From: Oscillospiraceae bacterium
GTDB lineage: Bacteria; Bacillota; Clostridia; Oscillospirales; SIG627
NCBI GenBank assembly: GCA_034925865.1
Contig: JAYFRN010000009.1
Span: 18,728-82,727 of the forward strand
Length of the DNA: 64,000 bases
Direction of reading: 5' to 3'
The notes beneath the pieces were generated by a model, which was given only the letters and a program-made list of their open reading frames with translations, was not told the DNA's origin and did no database searches. Shown piece after piece: positions 56,456-64,000 of this stretch (the stretch's first letter is position 1; the number at the start of each line of letters is the position of its first letter). Both the position numbers and the translations under genes were made by a program.

Positions 56456-56698
56456 ATGGGAACATTTATAACTGTCCTTAGTTGTTTTCTCATATTCTTT
56501 GCCGTTTGTTTGATCGTGCTTATATTGCTTCAATCCGATAAAAGCGGCGGTATGTCAAACGCCATCGGCGGCGGCGCTGCCGAAACATTTTACGGAAAAA
56601 GCAAAGGCCGGGCGAAGGACGCGCTGCTCTCAAAGCTCACCACGATCATTTCTATAGTGTTCGTCGTGATAATTGCGGCAATTTACGTTCTGCAATAA
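56456..56698 (+). CDS. secG: Preprotein translocase subunit SecG
   Basis: The protein has 80 residues with two hydrophobic segments (about 3-22 and 56-78) around LLQSDKSGGMSNAIGGGAAETFYGKSKGR, the SecG signature. It is an accessory subunit of SecYEG. It lies 42 nt after rpsR and ends in a terminator. AAGGAGG lies about 15 nt upstream. Confidence 0.93.
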   Translation: MGTFITVLSCFLIFFAVCLIVLILLQSDKSGGMSNAIGGGAAETFYGKSKGRAKDALLSKLTTIISIVFVVIIAAIYVLQ

Positions 56699-56736
56699 TC
56701 GTCTGATTCCTGTCACGTATTCAATGAACCGCAAAT

Positions 56737-56763
56737 AAAAACCGCCCCTTCGGGCGGTTTTTT
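56737..56763 (+). terminator. Terminator of the rpsF operon
   Basis: AAAACCGCCC-CTTC-GGGCGGTTTTTT. Confidence 0.9.
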
Positions 56764-56774
56764 GGCTTTTTATA

Positions 56775-56803
56775 TTGACAAATACCCGCTCTGCTGTTAA
56801 AAT
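56775..56803 (+). promoter_or_regulatory. Promoter of tRNA-Arg
   Basis: TTGACA (56775-56780), 17-bp spacer and TAAAAT (56798-56803). Confidence 0.85.
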
Positions 56804-56819
56804 AGAGCGGTGTCCTTAT

Positions 56820-56894
56820 GCCCCCGTAGTAAAGTGGATATTACAAGTCCCTCCTAAGGACTAGTCGTGAGTTCGATTCTCGCCGGGGGTGCCA
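56820..56894 (+). tRNA. tRNA-Arg (anticodon CCU)
   Basis: Acceptor GCCCCCG pairs with CGGGGGT (G-U at the end). Anticodon arm GTCCCTCCTAAGGAC has the anticodon CCT, reading AGG. T arm has GTTCGATTC. CCA is encoded after discriminator G. Confidence 0.95.
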
Positions 56895-56904
56895 TAGTTT
56901 TTAG

Positions 56905-56935
56905 AAAAAATCAATTGCAAAACAATTGATTTTTT
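56905..56935 (+). terminator. Terminator of tRNA-Arg
   Basis: AAAAAATCAATTG-CAAAA-CAATTGATTTTTT, an AT-rich hairpin ten nt after the tRNA. Confidence 0.75.
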
Positions 56936-56953
56936 TCTTTTTTGTGCTATAAT
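56926..56953 (+). promoter_or_regulatory. Possible promoter of the HEPN-like gene
   Basis: TTGATT (56926-56931), 16-bp spacer and TATAAT (56948-56953). It overlaps the tRNA terminator; transcription would begin near 56960, at the first in-frame ATG. Confidence 0.5.
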
Positions 56954-56981
56954 TTGACATATGGGAGATGGTAAATTAATC

Positions 56982-57695
56982 ATGAAAAAAGACTGCATGT
57001 ACCTTGAAAAATTAATTGAGTCTATAATATACACTCCAAACGCTTTTAAAATAAATTTGGGAAATGGAAAATCCATTCTATCAATTGTTAGCAATGATAA
57101 AGGCATAAATGAATATTTTGCTATATCAGCGATATACGATACTATTATTGACATAGATCGTATAATCAAATACGCATTTGCAGAAACAACAAAATATAAC
57201 TTACCAGAAACACTAGATGAATACAATCCACTATCTAAGCCAAGTGAGATGGATATAATAGCTTTATACCATATTGAAAATATTGTATTTCGAATTAGTG
57301 TTTTATGGGATTTGTTGGCACAGATATGTAATATAATTTTTCATACAGATCAAAAACCTGAAAAAATTTATTATAATAAGTATTTTAGATATTATGAAAA
57401 TTCTTTTAATATAGCAAAAGATATTATATCATATTTTGATGAAGAAGATAATAATACAGATAAGAATCCTTGGCTCGGTAATCATGCATTTCTTAATGAA
57501 TACAGGAATCAAATGACACATCGTATCTCACCGAGTATTACTACAATATCCACTTTTGGTTCAATACTTAGACCACCTGCGATGTATATACTACATCGTT
57601 CTATAGAAGATTATTATGTTGTATCATCCTATCTATGTCGGGTATTAAACGATTATACGACCACAAATACAGACTGGCCGTCTATAAAATTATAG
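56982..57695 (+). CDS. HEPN-type protein, Cthe_2314-like
   Basis: The protein has 237 residues, AT-rich and helical. It resembles the HEPN domain of the Cthe_2314 group (from memory). Near the C-terminal third it has EYRNQMTH with R175 and H180, an R-x4-H motif as in HEPN ribonucleases. Related domains are toxin nucleases or parts of defence systems. No antitoxin or nucleotidyltransferase gene is adjacent. ATG at 56982 is preferred because GGGAGATGG lies upstream; the ATG at 56961 would give a leaderless message. Codon use (AT-rich, unlike the flanking genes) and position 3' of tRNA-Arg suggest recent acquisition. Confidence 0.65.
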   Translation: MKKDCMYLEKLIESIIYTPNAFKINLGNGKSILSIVSNDKGINEYFAISAIYDTIIDIDRIIKYAFAETTKYNLPETLDEYNPLSKPSEMDIIALYHIENIVFRISVLWDLLAQICNIIFHTDQKPEKIYYNKYFRYYENSFNIAKDIISYFDEEDNNTDKNPWLGNHAFLNEYRNQMTHRISPSITTISTFGSILRPPAMYILHRSIEDYYVVSSYLCRVLNDYTTTNTDWPSIKL

Positions 57696-57752
57696 ATTTG
57701 AAATGTTTGTTAGCCATTATACTAATATATAACGTTTAATCTCCCACAAAAC

Positions 57753-57797
57753 CCCGCCGCAAACAAATTCTCCTCTTGTTTGCGGCGGGCGCGTTTT
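57753..57797. terminator. Bidirectional terminator
   Basis: CCCGCCGCAAACAA ... TTGTTTGCGGCGGG, 14-bp stem with a 9-nt loop, with T-rich sequence following in the plus direction. It lies between convergent genes. Confidence 0.9.
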
Positions 57798-57801
57798 TAT
57801 A

Positions 57802-58179
57802 TCAAAACTTCCTCCCGCATTTCGGGCAGAACGAAAAGTTATCATCAGACTCAAATCCGCAGTCGGGACAACTCCAAACTCCGGATTGAAATCCAGGACG
57901 CGTGAAATTCAGTGACGAAATATCTATTGAATCTAGATTCTTCCTTTTCCTCTCAATATCACGCCCTTGCTCTGTGTCCAGCTCGCACACCGCTCCGCAG
58001 CATGAAAGCCGCGCGAAATAATGCCTGTTCCACTTGAAAATCGGGATGAAAAAAAGCATGAAATAAGTATATTCAACCCATAAATTCAGATGCCCGAACG
58101 CCCCGCACACGGGGCAAACTACATTCCGGTCAGAATTAAGCTGTTTTCTCGCCTGATCTATGCCGAATATCAAAAACAT
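57802..58179 (-). CDS. Zinc-ribbon membrane-associated protein
   Basis: The protein has 125 residues. Two CxxC groups near the start (CPVCGAFG and SCCGAVC) enclose a short hydrophobic stretch (about residues 36-48), and the C-terminus is a classic zinc ribbon (CPDCGFE ... CPKCGRKF). Function unknown. It follows the hydrolase gene on the minus strand by 37 nt. Confidence 0.85.
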   Translation of the reverse strand: MFLIFGIDQARKQLNSDRNVVCPVCGAFGHLNLWVEYTYFMLFFIPIFKWNRHYFARLSCCGAVCELDTEQGRDIERKRKNLDSIDISSLNFTRPGFQSGVWSCPDCGFESDDNFSFCPKCGRKF

Positions 58180-58216
58180 AAACGCTTCCCTTCTCCCTTT
58201 CTTTTATGTGTATGCT

Positions 58217-58996
58217 TTAAAAACATCTCTCACCGAAAAATTCGCACGCAACACGGAAAAACTCATCCGGATTAGTTATAATGGCGGGATGCCCACCATG
58301 CTCAAACACATGCATTTTACCGTGCCCGGCTTTTTGAATCAGCCCAGCATAGATCTTATCATAAAAATCCGCCGCAATCGGAGCGGTGTATTCGTCCTCA
58401 CGGCTCCCTGTCATGAGAATGTCTGTTTTCAGCATTGAAAACGGCTTGTGAAAAAATTTACCGATGGTTTTTGCGTGCGCGGTCACGGCGTGCGTGTCGT
58501 TATCCACGACGTTTTCCCATCCTTCACCGTGCATGCTGATATAAAATTCCCTTGCTCCGGGATTGGCTTTAGACGCTTCTCGATCACATTCCACGGTCTC
58601 GACAAAGGATGGCATCGGCGTTTCGCCCTCAAAGCTGTCCGCGATGACCTTAATAAACAGCTCCGGCGCCTCAAGCGCTGCGTTTACGGCAGCCAGCGCG
58701 CCGCCGCTGCTTCCTATCATATATGTTTTACCTATGTTTTTCTGCTTTATAAACTCAACGACCTGCATTCCCTCGTCATACCACAGATCATCGGGAAAGC
58801 TCTTTATTCTGTCCGAACGACCGTGGCCGAGAAAATCGATCAGGATTACTCTGTATTTTTTTGTGAAAAGTTCATATACTCCGTCGAAAATTCTGGATGA
58901 CGCGGTATTGCCGTGAAGCATCAGAAGAGGATCGCCTTCTCCGTGCTCCTCATACCAGCAGGCGTGATTATTGTAATTATAATATGGCATTATCAT
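58217..58996 (-). CDS. Alpha/beta hydrolase
   Basis: The protein has 259 residues of the alpha/beta-hydrolase fold: oxyanion strand LLMLHGNTASSR, nucleophile elbow IGSSGGALA (GxSxG, Ser near residue 95), an Asp in TGSREDEYTAP near residue 195, and the catalytic His in EHGGHPAI near residue 235. It could act as an esterase, lipase or peptidase; the substrate is unknown. Confidence 0.9.
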   Translation of the reverse strand: MIMPYYNYNNHACWYEEHGEGDPLLMLHGNTASSRIFDGVYELFTKKYRVILIDFLGHGRSDRIKSFPDDLWYDEGMQVVEFIKQKNIGKTYMIGSSGGALAAVNAALEAPELFIKVIADSFEGETPMPSFVETVECDREASKANPGAREFYISMHGEGWENVVDNDTHAVTAHAKTIGKFFHKPFSMLKTDILMTGSREDEYTAPIAADFYDKIYAGLIQKAGHGKMHVFEHGGHPAIITNPDEFFRVACEFFGERCF

Positions 58997-59055
58997 ACCG
59001 TCTTTCTATTATTCTTATCATAAGTTTCTTGCCGCGTACTTTTTATAACCAAATC

Positions 59056-59087
59056 GGCGCCGCTGCAATCGTCAATGCAGCGGCGCC
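59056..59087 (-). terminator. Hairpin after the membrane-protein gene
   Basis: GGCGCCGCTGCA ... TGCAGCGGCGCC, a perfect 12-bp stem with an 8-nt loop. The T-run following it on the minus strand is weak. Confidence 0.65.
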
Positions 59088-59114
59088 ACGCTTTTATCGC
59101 GATTTATGCCGATC

Positions 59115-59840
59115 TTATTTCCCGGTTATAGTTTCGGTCTGTAAACCGGTATCTGTTTCAGTTTGCGTTCCGGTTTGTGCCGATGTTTCAGGAAGCTTGA
59201 ACGAAATTATATCCTTGTATGCTTTCAGAGCGTTCTGATATCTTTCCTCCGCTTCGTTTTCGCTTATGCCGATTGTCTGCTTTGAGCGCAAGCATATGAT
59301 TGTGTCTGCGGGAAGCTGATCAAATCCGGGAAGCTTGTATATGTCGAGATTGCCCAGCATATACGAATACGCGTCATACGAGTCCGCAGGAGCCGCGTCC
59401 ATAAATTCCACAAACGGAACAAGAAGATCATCATCAAGAAGATCGTCGTAATACGTGCTTTCAAGTAGATATATCTGAGCGTCGCCGGCAAGCAGCTGCT
59501 GACGGTACATCTCAAATGTATTCATTTGATTGTCGAAAAGAACATCTCCATTACTGTCTGTATAAATCGAGTATTCTATATAGTTGACATTTATCGAGCC
59601 ATCGCCGTTGTAATCGTGAAGGACATCCCTGCAGGAGGTCTTAAGGTCATCGAGATGCTGATAGCTTACCGATGCCGGCCCGGCATACATAAAAGTCACG
59701 TCGGCGTCCTTTTTTATCGCCATCTGCACAGAGCAAACCACGATGAAAACCACCACGAAAATCCCGGCAACAGTCACCCATTTGTAATGGTACCAATAGT
59801 TTTCAACCTTTTGTCGGAAGGTCATTTTATTGACATTCAA
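59115..59840 (-). CDS. Single-pass membrane protein, unknown function
   Basis: The protein has 241 residues starting at TTG 59840, which lies about 6 nt after AGAGGTG; an upstream start at 59864 lacks a site. One hydrophobic segment at about residues 22-42 (from the TTG) is followed by an extracytoplasmic domain rich in Asp and Tyr, ending in a Thr/Gln/Glu tail. I do not recognise the family. It is the last gene of the lysS transcription unit. Confidence 0.7.
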   Translation of the reverse strand: MNVNKMTFRQKVENYWYHYKWVTVAGIFVVVFIVVCSVQMAIKKDADVTFMYAGPASVSYQHLDDLKTSCRDVLHDYNGDGSINVNYIEYSIYTDSNGDVLFDNQMNTFEMYRQQLLAGDAQIYLLESTYYDDLLDDDLLVPFVEFMDAAPADSYDAYSYMLGNLDIYKLPGFDQLPADTIICLRSKQTIGISENEAEERYQNALKAYKDIISFKLPETSAQTGTQTETDTGLQTETITGK

Positions 59841-59902
59841 AGCTGCACCTCTTTCCTTTCGCATACGTTACGCTGTGTATTGTTTGCTTGGATTTAATAA
59901 AA

Positions 59903-61420
59903 TTAAAGCTCCGGCTTCATCGTCGGGAACAAAAGCACATCTCTTATCGACTGTGAATCGGTAAGCAGCATGACAAGACGGTCTATGCCGATGCCCAGTC
60001 CGCCCGTAGGCGGCATGCCGTATTCGAGAGCTGTCAAAAAGTCCTCGTCTATATCGCAGGCCTCTTCGTCTCCGGCGGCCTTTGCGGCAGCCTGAGCCTC
60101 AAATCGGCCGCGCTGATCAATAGGATCGTTCAATTCCGAAAAGGCGTTTGCAAATTCGCTTCCGAGAATGAAAAGCTCGAACCTTTCCGTATGCGACGGA
60201 TCGGAAGGCATGCGCTTAGCAAGAGGAGATATTTCAACCGGATGACCTGTGAGAAATGTGGGCTGTATAAGCTTTTCTTCAACATATTCCTCAAAGAAAA
60301 GGTTTAGGATATCGCCGACGAGATGACGCTCTTCGTATTTGATGTCATGAGCCTTCGCGGCGGCGCGGGCTTCTTCGACCGTGGTTATCTTCGTAAAGTC
60401 GACGCCGGCGTATTTAAGTACGGCATCGCTCATCGTGATGCGTTCAAACGGCTTTTCGAGATCAATCTCCACGCCGTTGAATTCGATGACGGTCTTGCCG
60501 CAGACCGCTCTCGCGACGCTTCGGAAAAGTGATTCGGTTATTTCCATCATACCGTTGTAATCCGTGAACGCCTGGTAAAGCTCAAGCAGCGTGAATTCGG
60601 GATTGTGGCGTGTGTCCATTCCCTCGTTGCGGAACACCCTGCTGATTTCGTATACTCTGTCAAAGCCCCCGACAATAAGACGCTTTAAATAAAGCTCAAG
60701 GGCTATACGCAGATACAGATCAATATTAAGCGCGTTGTGATGCGTAATAAACGGACGAGCCGCGGCTCCTCCTGCAATGTTGTGCAATACCGGAGTTTCG
60801 ACTTCCATGAAATTTCTGCCGTTCAGAAAGCTTCTTATCTCGGTAATTATACGCGAACGCTTTACGAATACATCCCGAACTTCCGGATTGACGATGAGAT
60901 CGACATATCTCTGACGGTAACGCAAATCCTGATCCTTTAATCCGTGCCATTTTTCAGGAAGCGGAAGAAGCGACTTTGAAAGCAGCGTGATTTTTTCGCA
61001 ATGGATCGAAATTTCACCTCTGCGGGTGCGGAATACCTTTCCGAACAGCCCTATAATATCTCCGATATCCCATTTTTTATATGCGGCGAACGTATCTTCC
61101 CCGACATCGTCTATTCTGACATACACCTGTATGCGTCCCTTTGAATCGGATATATCAATGAAGTTCGCTTTACCCATGTCACGGCGCGACATAAGGCGTC
61201 CGGCAACGGACACCTCACGGCCTTCGTATTCATCAAAATTGTTTTTTATATCCGCGGTATAAGCCGTGACGTCAAAACGTGTAATGAGATAAGGATCATT
61301 TCCCGCATTCTTAAGCTCCGAAAGCTTTTCTCTGCGGATACGGAGAAGCTCGTTCAGCTGTTGTGCCTCTTCTGCTTCTGACAGTTCCTCTGCGGGATTG
61401 TAAATTTGTTCTTCGGTCAT
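59903..61420 (-). CDS. lysS: Lysyl-tRNA synthetase, class II
   Basis: The protein has 505 residues. An N-terminal OB-fold anticodon-binding domain (about 65-160) precedes the class II catalytic core with motif 1 ([18 protein letters not shown]), motif 2 ([20 protein letters not shown]) and motif 3 ([13 protein letters not shown]). It charges tRNA-Lys. It follows greA on the same strand by 35 nt in the order greA-lysS found in many Firmicutes. Confidence 0.97.
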   Translation of the reverse strand: MTEEQIYNPAEELSEAEEAQQLNELLRIRREKLSELKNAGNDPYLITRFDVTAYTADIKNNFDEYEGREVSVAGRLMSRRDMGKANFIDISDSKGRIQVYVRIDDVGEDTFAAYKKWDIGDIIGLFGKVFRTRRGEISIHCEKITLLSKSLLPLPEKWHGLKDQDLRYRQRYVDLIVNPEVRDVFVKRSRIITEIRSFLNGRNFMEVETPVLHNIAGGAAARPFITHHNALNIDLYLRIALELYLKRLIVGGFDRVYEISRVFRNEGMDTRHNPEFTLLELYQAFTDYNGMMEITESLFRSVARAVCGKTVIEFNGVEIDLEKPFERITMSDAVLKYAGVDFTKITTVEEARAAAKAHDIKYEERHLVGDILNLFFEEYVEEKLIQPTFLTGHPVEISPLAKRMPSDPSHTERFELFILGSEFANAFSELNDPIDQRGRFEAQAAAKAAGDEEACDIDEDFLTALEYGMPPTGGLGIGIDRLVMLLTDSQSIRDVLLFPTMKPEL

Positions 61421-61455
61421 CTTTATGTCTTTGCCTTTCTAAAATTCCGGTTATA

Positions 61456-61926
61456 TCAAAGTATGGCGAGAAGTTCGATCTTAATTACGCCGCCGGGCGT
61501 GATGACCTCGATAAGGTCGCCGGGCTTTTTGTTTAATAGTGCCTTGCCGATTGGTGATTCATCGCTGATGAGCGAATTTGACGGATCGGCTTCTGTGGAA
61601 CCGACTATTTGATATGATGCCTCTTCTTCAAGCTCGGTATCGAATATTTTAACTTTTGAACCGACGGAAACCACCGAGGAAGTCGCGTTGGCGGATATTA
61701 TTTTTACATTGTCGAGCATTTTTTCGATTTCGGCAATGCGCTTTTCAACCTCTCCCTGCTCGTTCTTCGCTTCATCATATTCACTGTTTTCGGAAAGGTC
61801 TCCGAACGAAGTCGCCTGTTTTATAGCCGCGGCAACCTCCTGGCGCCGCGTGATTTTAAGGTATTCAAGCTCGTTCTTGAGCTGATTAAGACCTTCTTCC
61901 GTAACAAAGGTATATTTTGTTTGCAT
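61456..61926 (-). CDS. greA: Transcription elongation factor GreA
   Basis: The protein has 156 residues: an N-terminal coiled coil (about 10-75; LKNELEYLKITRRQEVAAAI) with acidic tip residues, and a C-terminal FKBP-like domain (ending KPGDLIEVITPGGVIKIELLAI). It rescues backtracked RNA polymerase. The ATG at 61926 has AGGAG 7 nt upstream; a GTG at 61935 is closer to it and less likely. Confidence 0.96.
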   Translation of the reverse strand: MQTKYTFVTEEGLNQLKNELEYLKITRRQEVAAAIKQATSFGDLSENSEYDEAKNEQGEVEKRIAEIEKMLDNVKIISANATSSVVSVGSKVKIFDTELEEEASYQIVGSTEADPSNSLISDESPIGKALLNKKPGDLIEVITPGGVIKIELLAIL

Positions 61927-61991
61927 ATTATCCACTCCTGATATAATTGTTAATAATTTAATTGCAGATATTTCATACTGAACTTTCTTCG

Positions 61992-63194
61992 CTATTTTTT
62001 AGCAATAGCGGTTTCCAGATAATTTCTTGCCGCCACAAGCTGATCATCCTCATCCTCATTTAGAAAATAAAACCTTGACAGCTTTTCATCCGACAGCTCA
62101 ACTGTTTCATCCGGTGTTACGCCCTTACCTTCAAAATTTTCAGAAAAAGGCGGGCAATAAAGCTGTGAAGAAATAATAAGCGCTGAAAGATCAGGCAGCT
62201 TATATACAGATTGAACAGTCCCCTTGCCATAAGTTGTTGTTCCGAATGAGCGTGCCTTTTTATAATCCTTGAGCGCCGCGGTAAACAGCTCCGAAGCAGA
62301 AGCCGATGATGAGTTTGTTATCACCGCCATAGGCAGCTTAATCTCGTTGGCATCGCTGTCTCTGCCATCCTCCGTGCCGTCCTTTTTATATGTGCGCACA
62401 ATCGGTCCCTCCGGAAGAAGGTAATCGAGAATATCGCATACGGCGTTATAATCTCCGCCAGGATTATTTCTTACATCAAACAAAAGCGCCTTCGCGCCGG
62501 AGGATATAAGCGAATCGACGGCTGTTTTAAATAGCTCGGCGGCGTTAAGATCGAATTGCGTTATCGCAATATATCCTATGCTGTCGGATATCATCTTATA
62601 CGAAACACTGTCACGATGCACTGAAGCTCTTTCAACCGTAAAGGCATATTCCTTTTCATCGCGCATGACCGAAATCGTGACAGCAGTGCCCGCGTTGCCT
62701 TTAATCTTGTTGGCGGCCGAATAAAGCCCGATATCGGAAACATATTCGTCTCCGACTTTATACAGCATGTCTCCTATTTTTATACCTGCCTTATCAGCAG
62801 GCGAGTCTTTTACGACATCGTAAACATAAATCTCGCCGGTAATCTTGTTATAAGAAACATTTATTCCTATTCCACAGACCTCGCCGTTGAAGCTTGCCGT
62901 ATATTCCGCATATTCCTCTTTGGTAAGATAGCTTGAATATTTGTCGTTAAGCCCGGCGATGTATCCTTTGATTATCATGTCGGACAGCTTGGTTTCGTCA
63001 ATATCCTTGACATACAGTTCCCGAACAATTTCATCAACATTCGCGAGCTTTTGAAAATCGGATCTTGCATTGTTTATCTCGGTGATTTTATCATCATATG
63101 AGCGGCCGACATATACATATGTCAGCTGGAAGGTTATCGCCGCGCCGATTAACATCAAAGCAATCGAGGCTCCGATTGATATTTTACGTTTCAT
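61992..63194 (-). CDS. C-terminal processing peptidase CtpA-like (S41)
   Basis: The protein has 400 residues. A membrane anchor (about 8-27) is followed by a PDZ domain (about 105-190; DSPADKAGIKIGDML) and the S41 catalytic core with Ser297 in NSSSASASE and Lys324 in YGKGTVQ. It cleaves exported proteins outside the membrane. It lies directly downstream of the M23 peptidase gene (19 nt gap), the usual order in Clostridia, and is probably co-transcribed. Confidence 0.94.
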   Translation of the reverse strand: MKRKISIGASIALMLIGAAITFQLTYVYVGRSYDDKITEINNARSDFQKLANVDEIVRELYVKDIDETKLSDMIIKGYIAGLNDKYSSYLTKEEYAEYTASFNGEVCGIGINVSYNKITGEIYVYDVVKDSPADKAGIKIGDMLYKVGDEYVSDIGLYSAANKIKGNAGTAVTISVMRDEKEYAFTVERASVHRDSVSYKMISDSIGYIAITQFDLNAAELFKTAVDSLISSGAKALLFDVRNNPGGDYNAVCDILDYLLPEGPIVRTYKKDGTEDGRDSDANEIKLPMAVITNSSSASASELFTAALKDYKKARSFGTTTYGKGTVQSVYKLPDLSALIISSQLYCPPFSENFEGKGVTPDETVELSDEKLSRFYFLNEDEDDQLVAARNYLETAIAKK

Positions 63195-63213
63195 CTGTTA
63201 ATTCTCTTCATTA

Positions 63214-64000
63214 TTATTTCACCGGATATTTGTATGGTATTTTTACGTAGTCGCCGGGAAATACGGGCGAACCGTTCAGCATTACTGTAAAATGGAGATG
63301 GTTTCCGGTCGACCTTCCAGTGCTGCCGACATAACCGATCAGATCGCCTTTTTTTACGGTTGTTCCGCTTTTAACTTTAATTACGGAAAGATGCGCGTAA
63401 AGCGTCGAAATCCCGCTGCCGTGATCTATAATGACGCAGTTTCCGTATGTACCTTTTGGAGCGGCGTAGATTACTTTCCCACTGTTCGCGGCGTAAACCG
63501 GAGGCGAAGCGCCGTTTGTCCCGATATCTATTCCGTTATGAAAGCTCTCCGTTTCGCCGGTGACAGGGTGAGTGCGGTATCCGTAATTGCTGGTTATGTA
63601 ATTCGAGCCGTCCGACACAATCTGAAGCGGCCAGCGCATATCACCTTCATATTTTGCTTTTTCATCAATCTGTTTTTGCAGAAGCGTCATCAGATCTTTA
63701 AGATCCTTGGCTTCCTGTGCATCCTGATCGGCGAGCTGTTTATAATACTCTTCCTGGTATTTTAAATTATTTATAAGTGTATTTACATCAGATATCTTTT
63801 GGTCAAGTTCGATCTTTTTATTTTCCGATTGTTTCAATATCTCATTACAACGCTGTACGGCCACCTCGCGCTCCGCCTTTTTGTTTTCGAGCAGCGTCTT
63901 ATCATCGGCAAGCTTTTGAATGAGTTTTTTATCATATTCCAAAAAATCGTTCGTAAGCTCCACACGGGAGAGAAAATCGGAAAAATCAGCGCTGCTTAAT
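63214..64000 (-). CDS. M23 peptidase with coiled coil (PcsB/EnvC type), partial
   Basis: Only the C-terminal part is in the window. The frame runs open through 64000 (SADFSDFLSRVEL is read at the edge), so a GTG at 63963 is not the start. A coiled coil (about the first 125 visible residues; KKAEREVAVQRCNEILKQ) precedes an M23 metallopeptidase domain with the Zn motif HNGIDIGTNG and HLHF. This is the pattern of hydrolases controlled by the FtsEX division transporter; FtsEX genes are probably just beyond the edge (inference). Confidence 0.9.
   Translation of the reverse strand, partial: LSSADFSDFLSRVELTNDFLEYDKKLIQKLADDKTLLENKKAEREVAVQRCNEILKQSENKKIELDQKISDVNTLINNLKYQEEYYKQLADQDAQEAKDLKDLMTLLQKQIDEKAKYEGDMRWPLQIVSDGSNYITSNYGYRTHPVTGETESFHNGIDIGTNGASPPVYAANSGKVIYAAPKGTYGNCVIIDHGSGISTLYAHLSVIKVKSGTTVKKGDLIGYVGSTGRSTGNHLHFTVMLNGSPVFPGDYVKIPYKYPVK

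Noticed and set aside
57696-57752. A tRNA-Arg 3' end duplication marking an integrated element
   Set aside because: I found no repeat of the tRNA 3' end after the HEPN-like gene, and no integrase nearby, so a classical integrative element is not supported.

Overview
The window comes from the chromosome of an endospore-forming, Gram-positive anaerobe of class Clostridia, probably an uncultured gut or digester lineage. Supporting evidence: the neighbours spoIVB and spo0A, a SCIFF peptide with its radical-SAM maturase, a T-box leader, an intergenic-rich moderate-GC genome, and several lipoproteins with threonine/glutamate-rich linkers. I make no call below class level.

Layout. 1-2535 (minus) is the N-terminal part of a large secreted protein that runs off the left edge. 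2.6-7.6 kb (minus) holds a small membrane protein, a NYN-domain protein, an orphan sugar-type binding lipoprotein and a DegT-type aminotransferase. 8.2-10.7 kb holds spoIVB, spo0A and a small membrane-anchored protein. 10.9-14.2 kb has an unknown lipoprotein and a T-box-controlled sodium:solute symporter. 14.4-18.2 kb has an unrecognised protein, tRNA-Thr(CGU), a Gfo/Idh/MocA oxidoreductase and a YitT-family membrane protein. 18.5-27.4 kb has a TIGR04086 membrane protein, scfA (48 codons) and scfB, a deacetylase lipoprotein, an acyl-CoA synthetase-like enzyme, a sugar isomerase and phosphoglycerate mutase. 27.5-32.3 kb is the housekeeping cluster rplS-lepB-rbgA-rnhB-yraN-thrC. 32.3-39 kb has DUF1540, a phosphoesterase, a leucine-rich-repeat surface protein, ruvX-UPF0210-ACT (minus), yajC and pyk. 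39-46 kb (minus) has GH2 beta-galactosidase, a dipeptide epimerase next to a penicillin-binding-type serine hydrolase, and lipoproteins. 46.3-54.8 kb (minus) is a complete oligopeptide ABC transporter operon, oppABCDF, with small unknown genes at its end. 55.2-56.7 kb is rpsF-ssb-rpsR-secG, then tRNA-Arg(CCU) and an AT-rich HEPN-like gene. The right end (minus) has a zinc-ribbon protein, an alpha/beta hydrolase, a membrane protein, lysS, greA, ctpA and the C-terminal part of an M23 peptidase that runs off the edge.

The clearest structure not explained by genes is a family of eight intergenic, nested-palindromic elements of about 85-110 bp (one extended to about 190 bp by an insertion) between 7.8 and 45.3 kb, in both orientations. 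They look like a MITE-like mobile repeat. Other points of interest are the T-box with a probable tyrosine specifier in front of a symporter, an OppC permease with an approximately 290-residue extracytoplasmic insertion paired with an oversized OppA, a Spo0A receiver and an RbgA GTPase each lacking a usually conserved acidic residue, and a lone HEPN-type gene directly behind a tRNA. Several sigma-A-type promoters with 17-bp spacers can be read directly.
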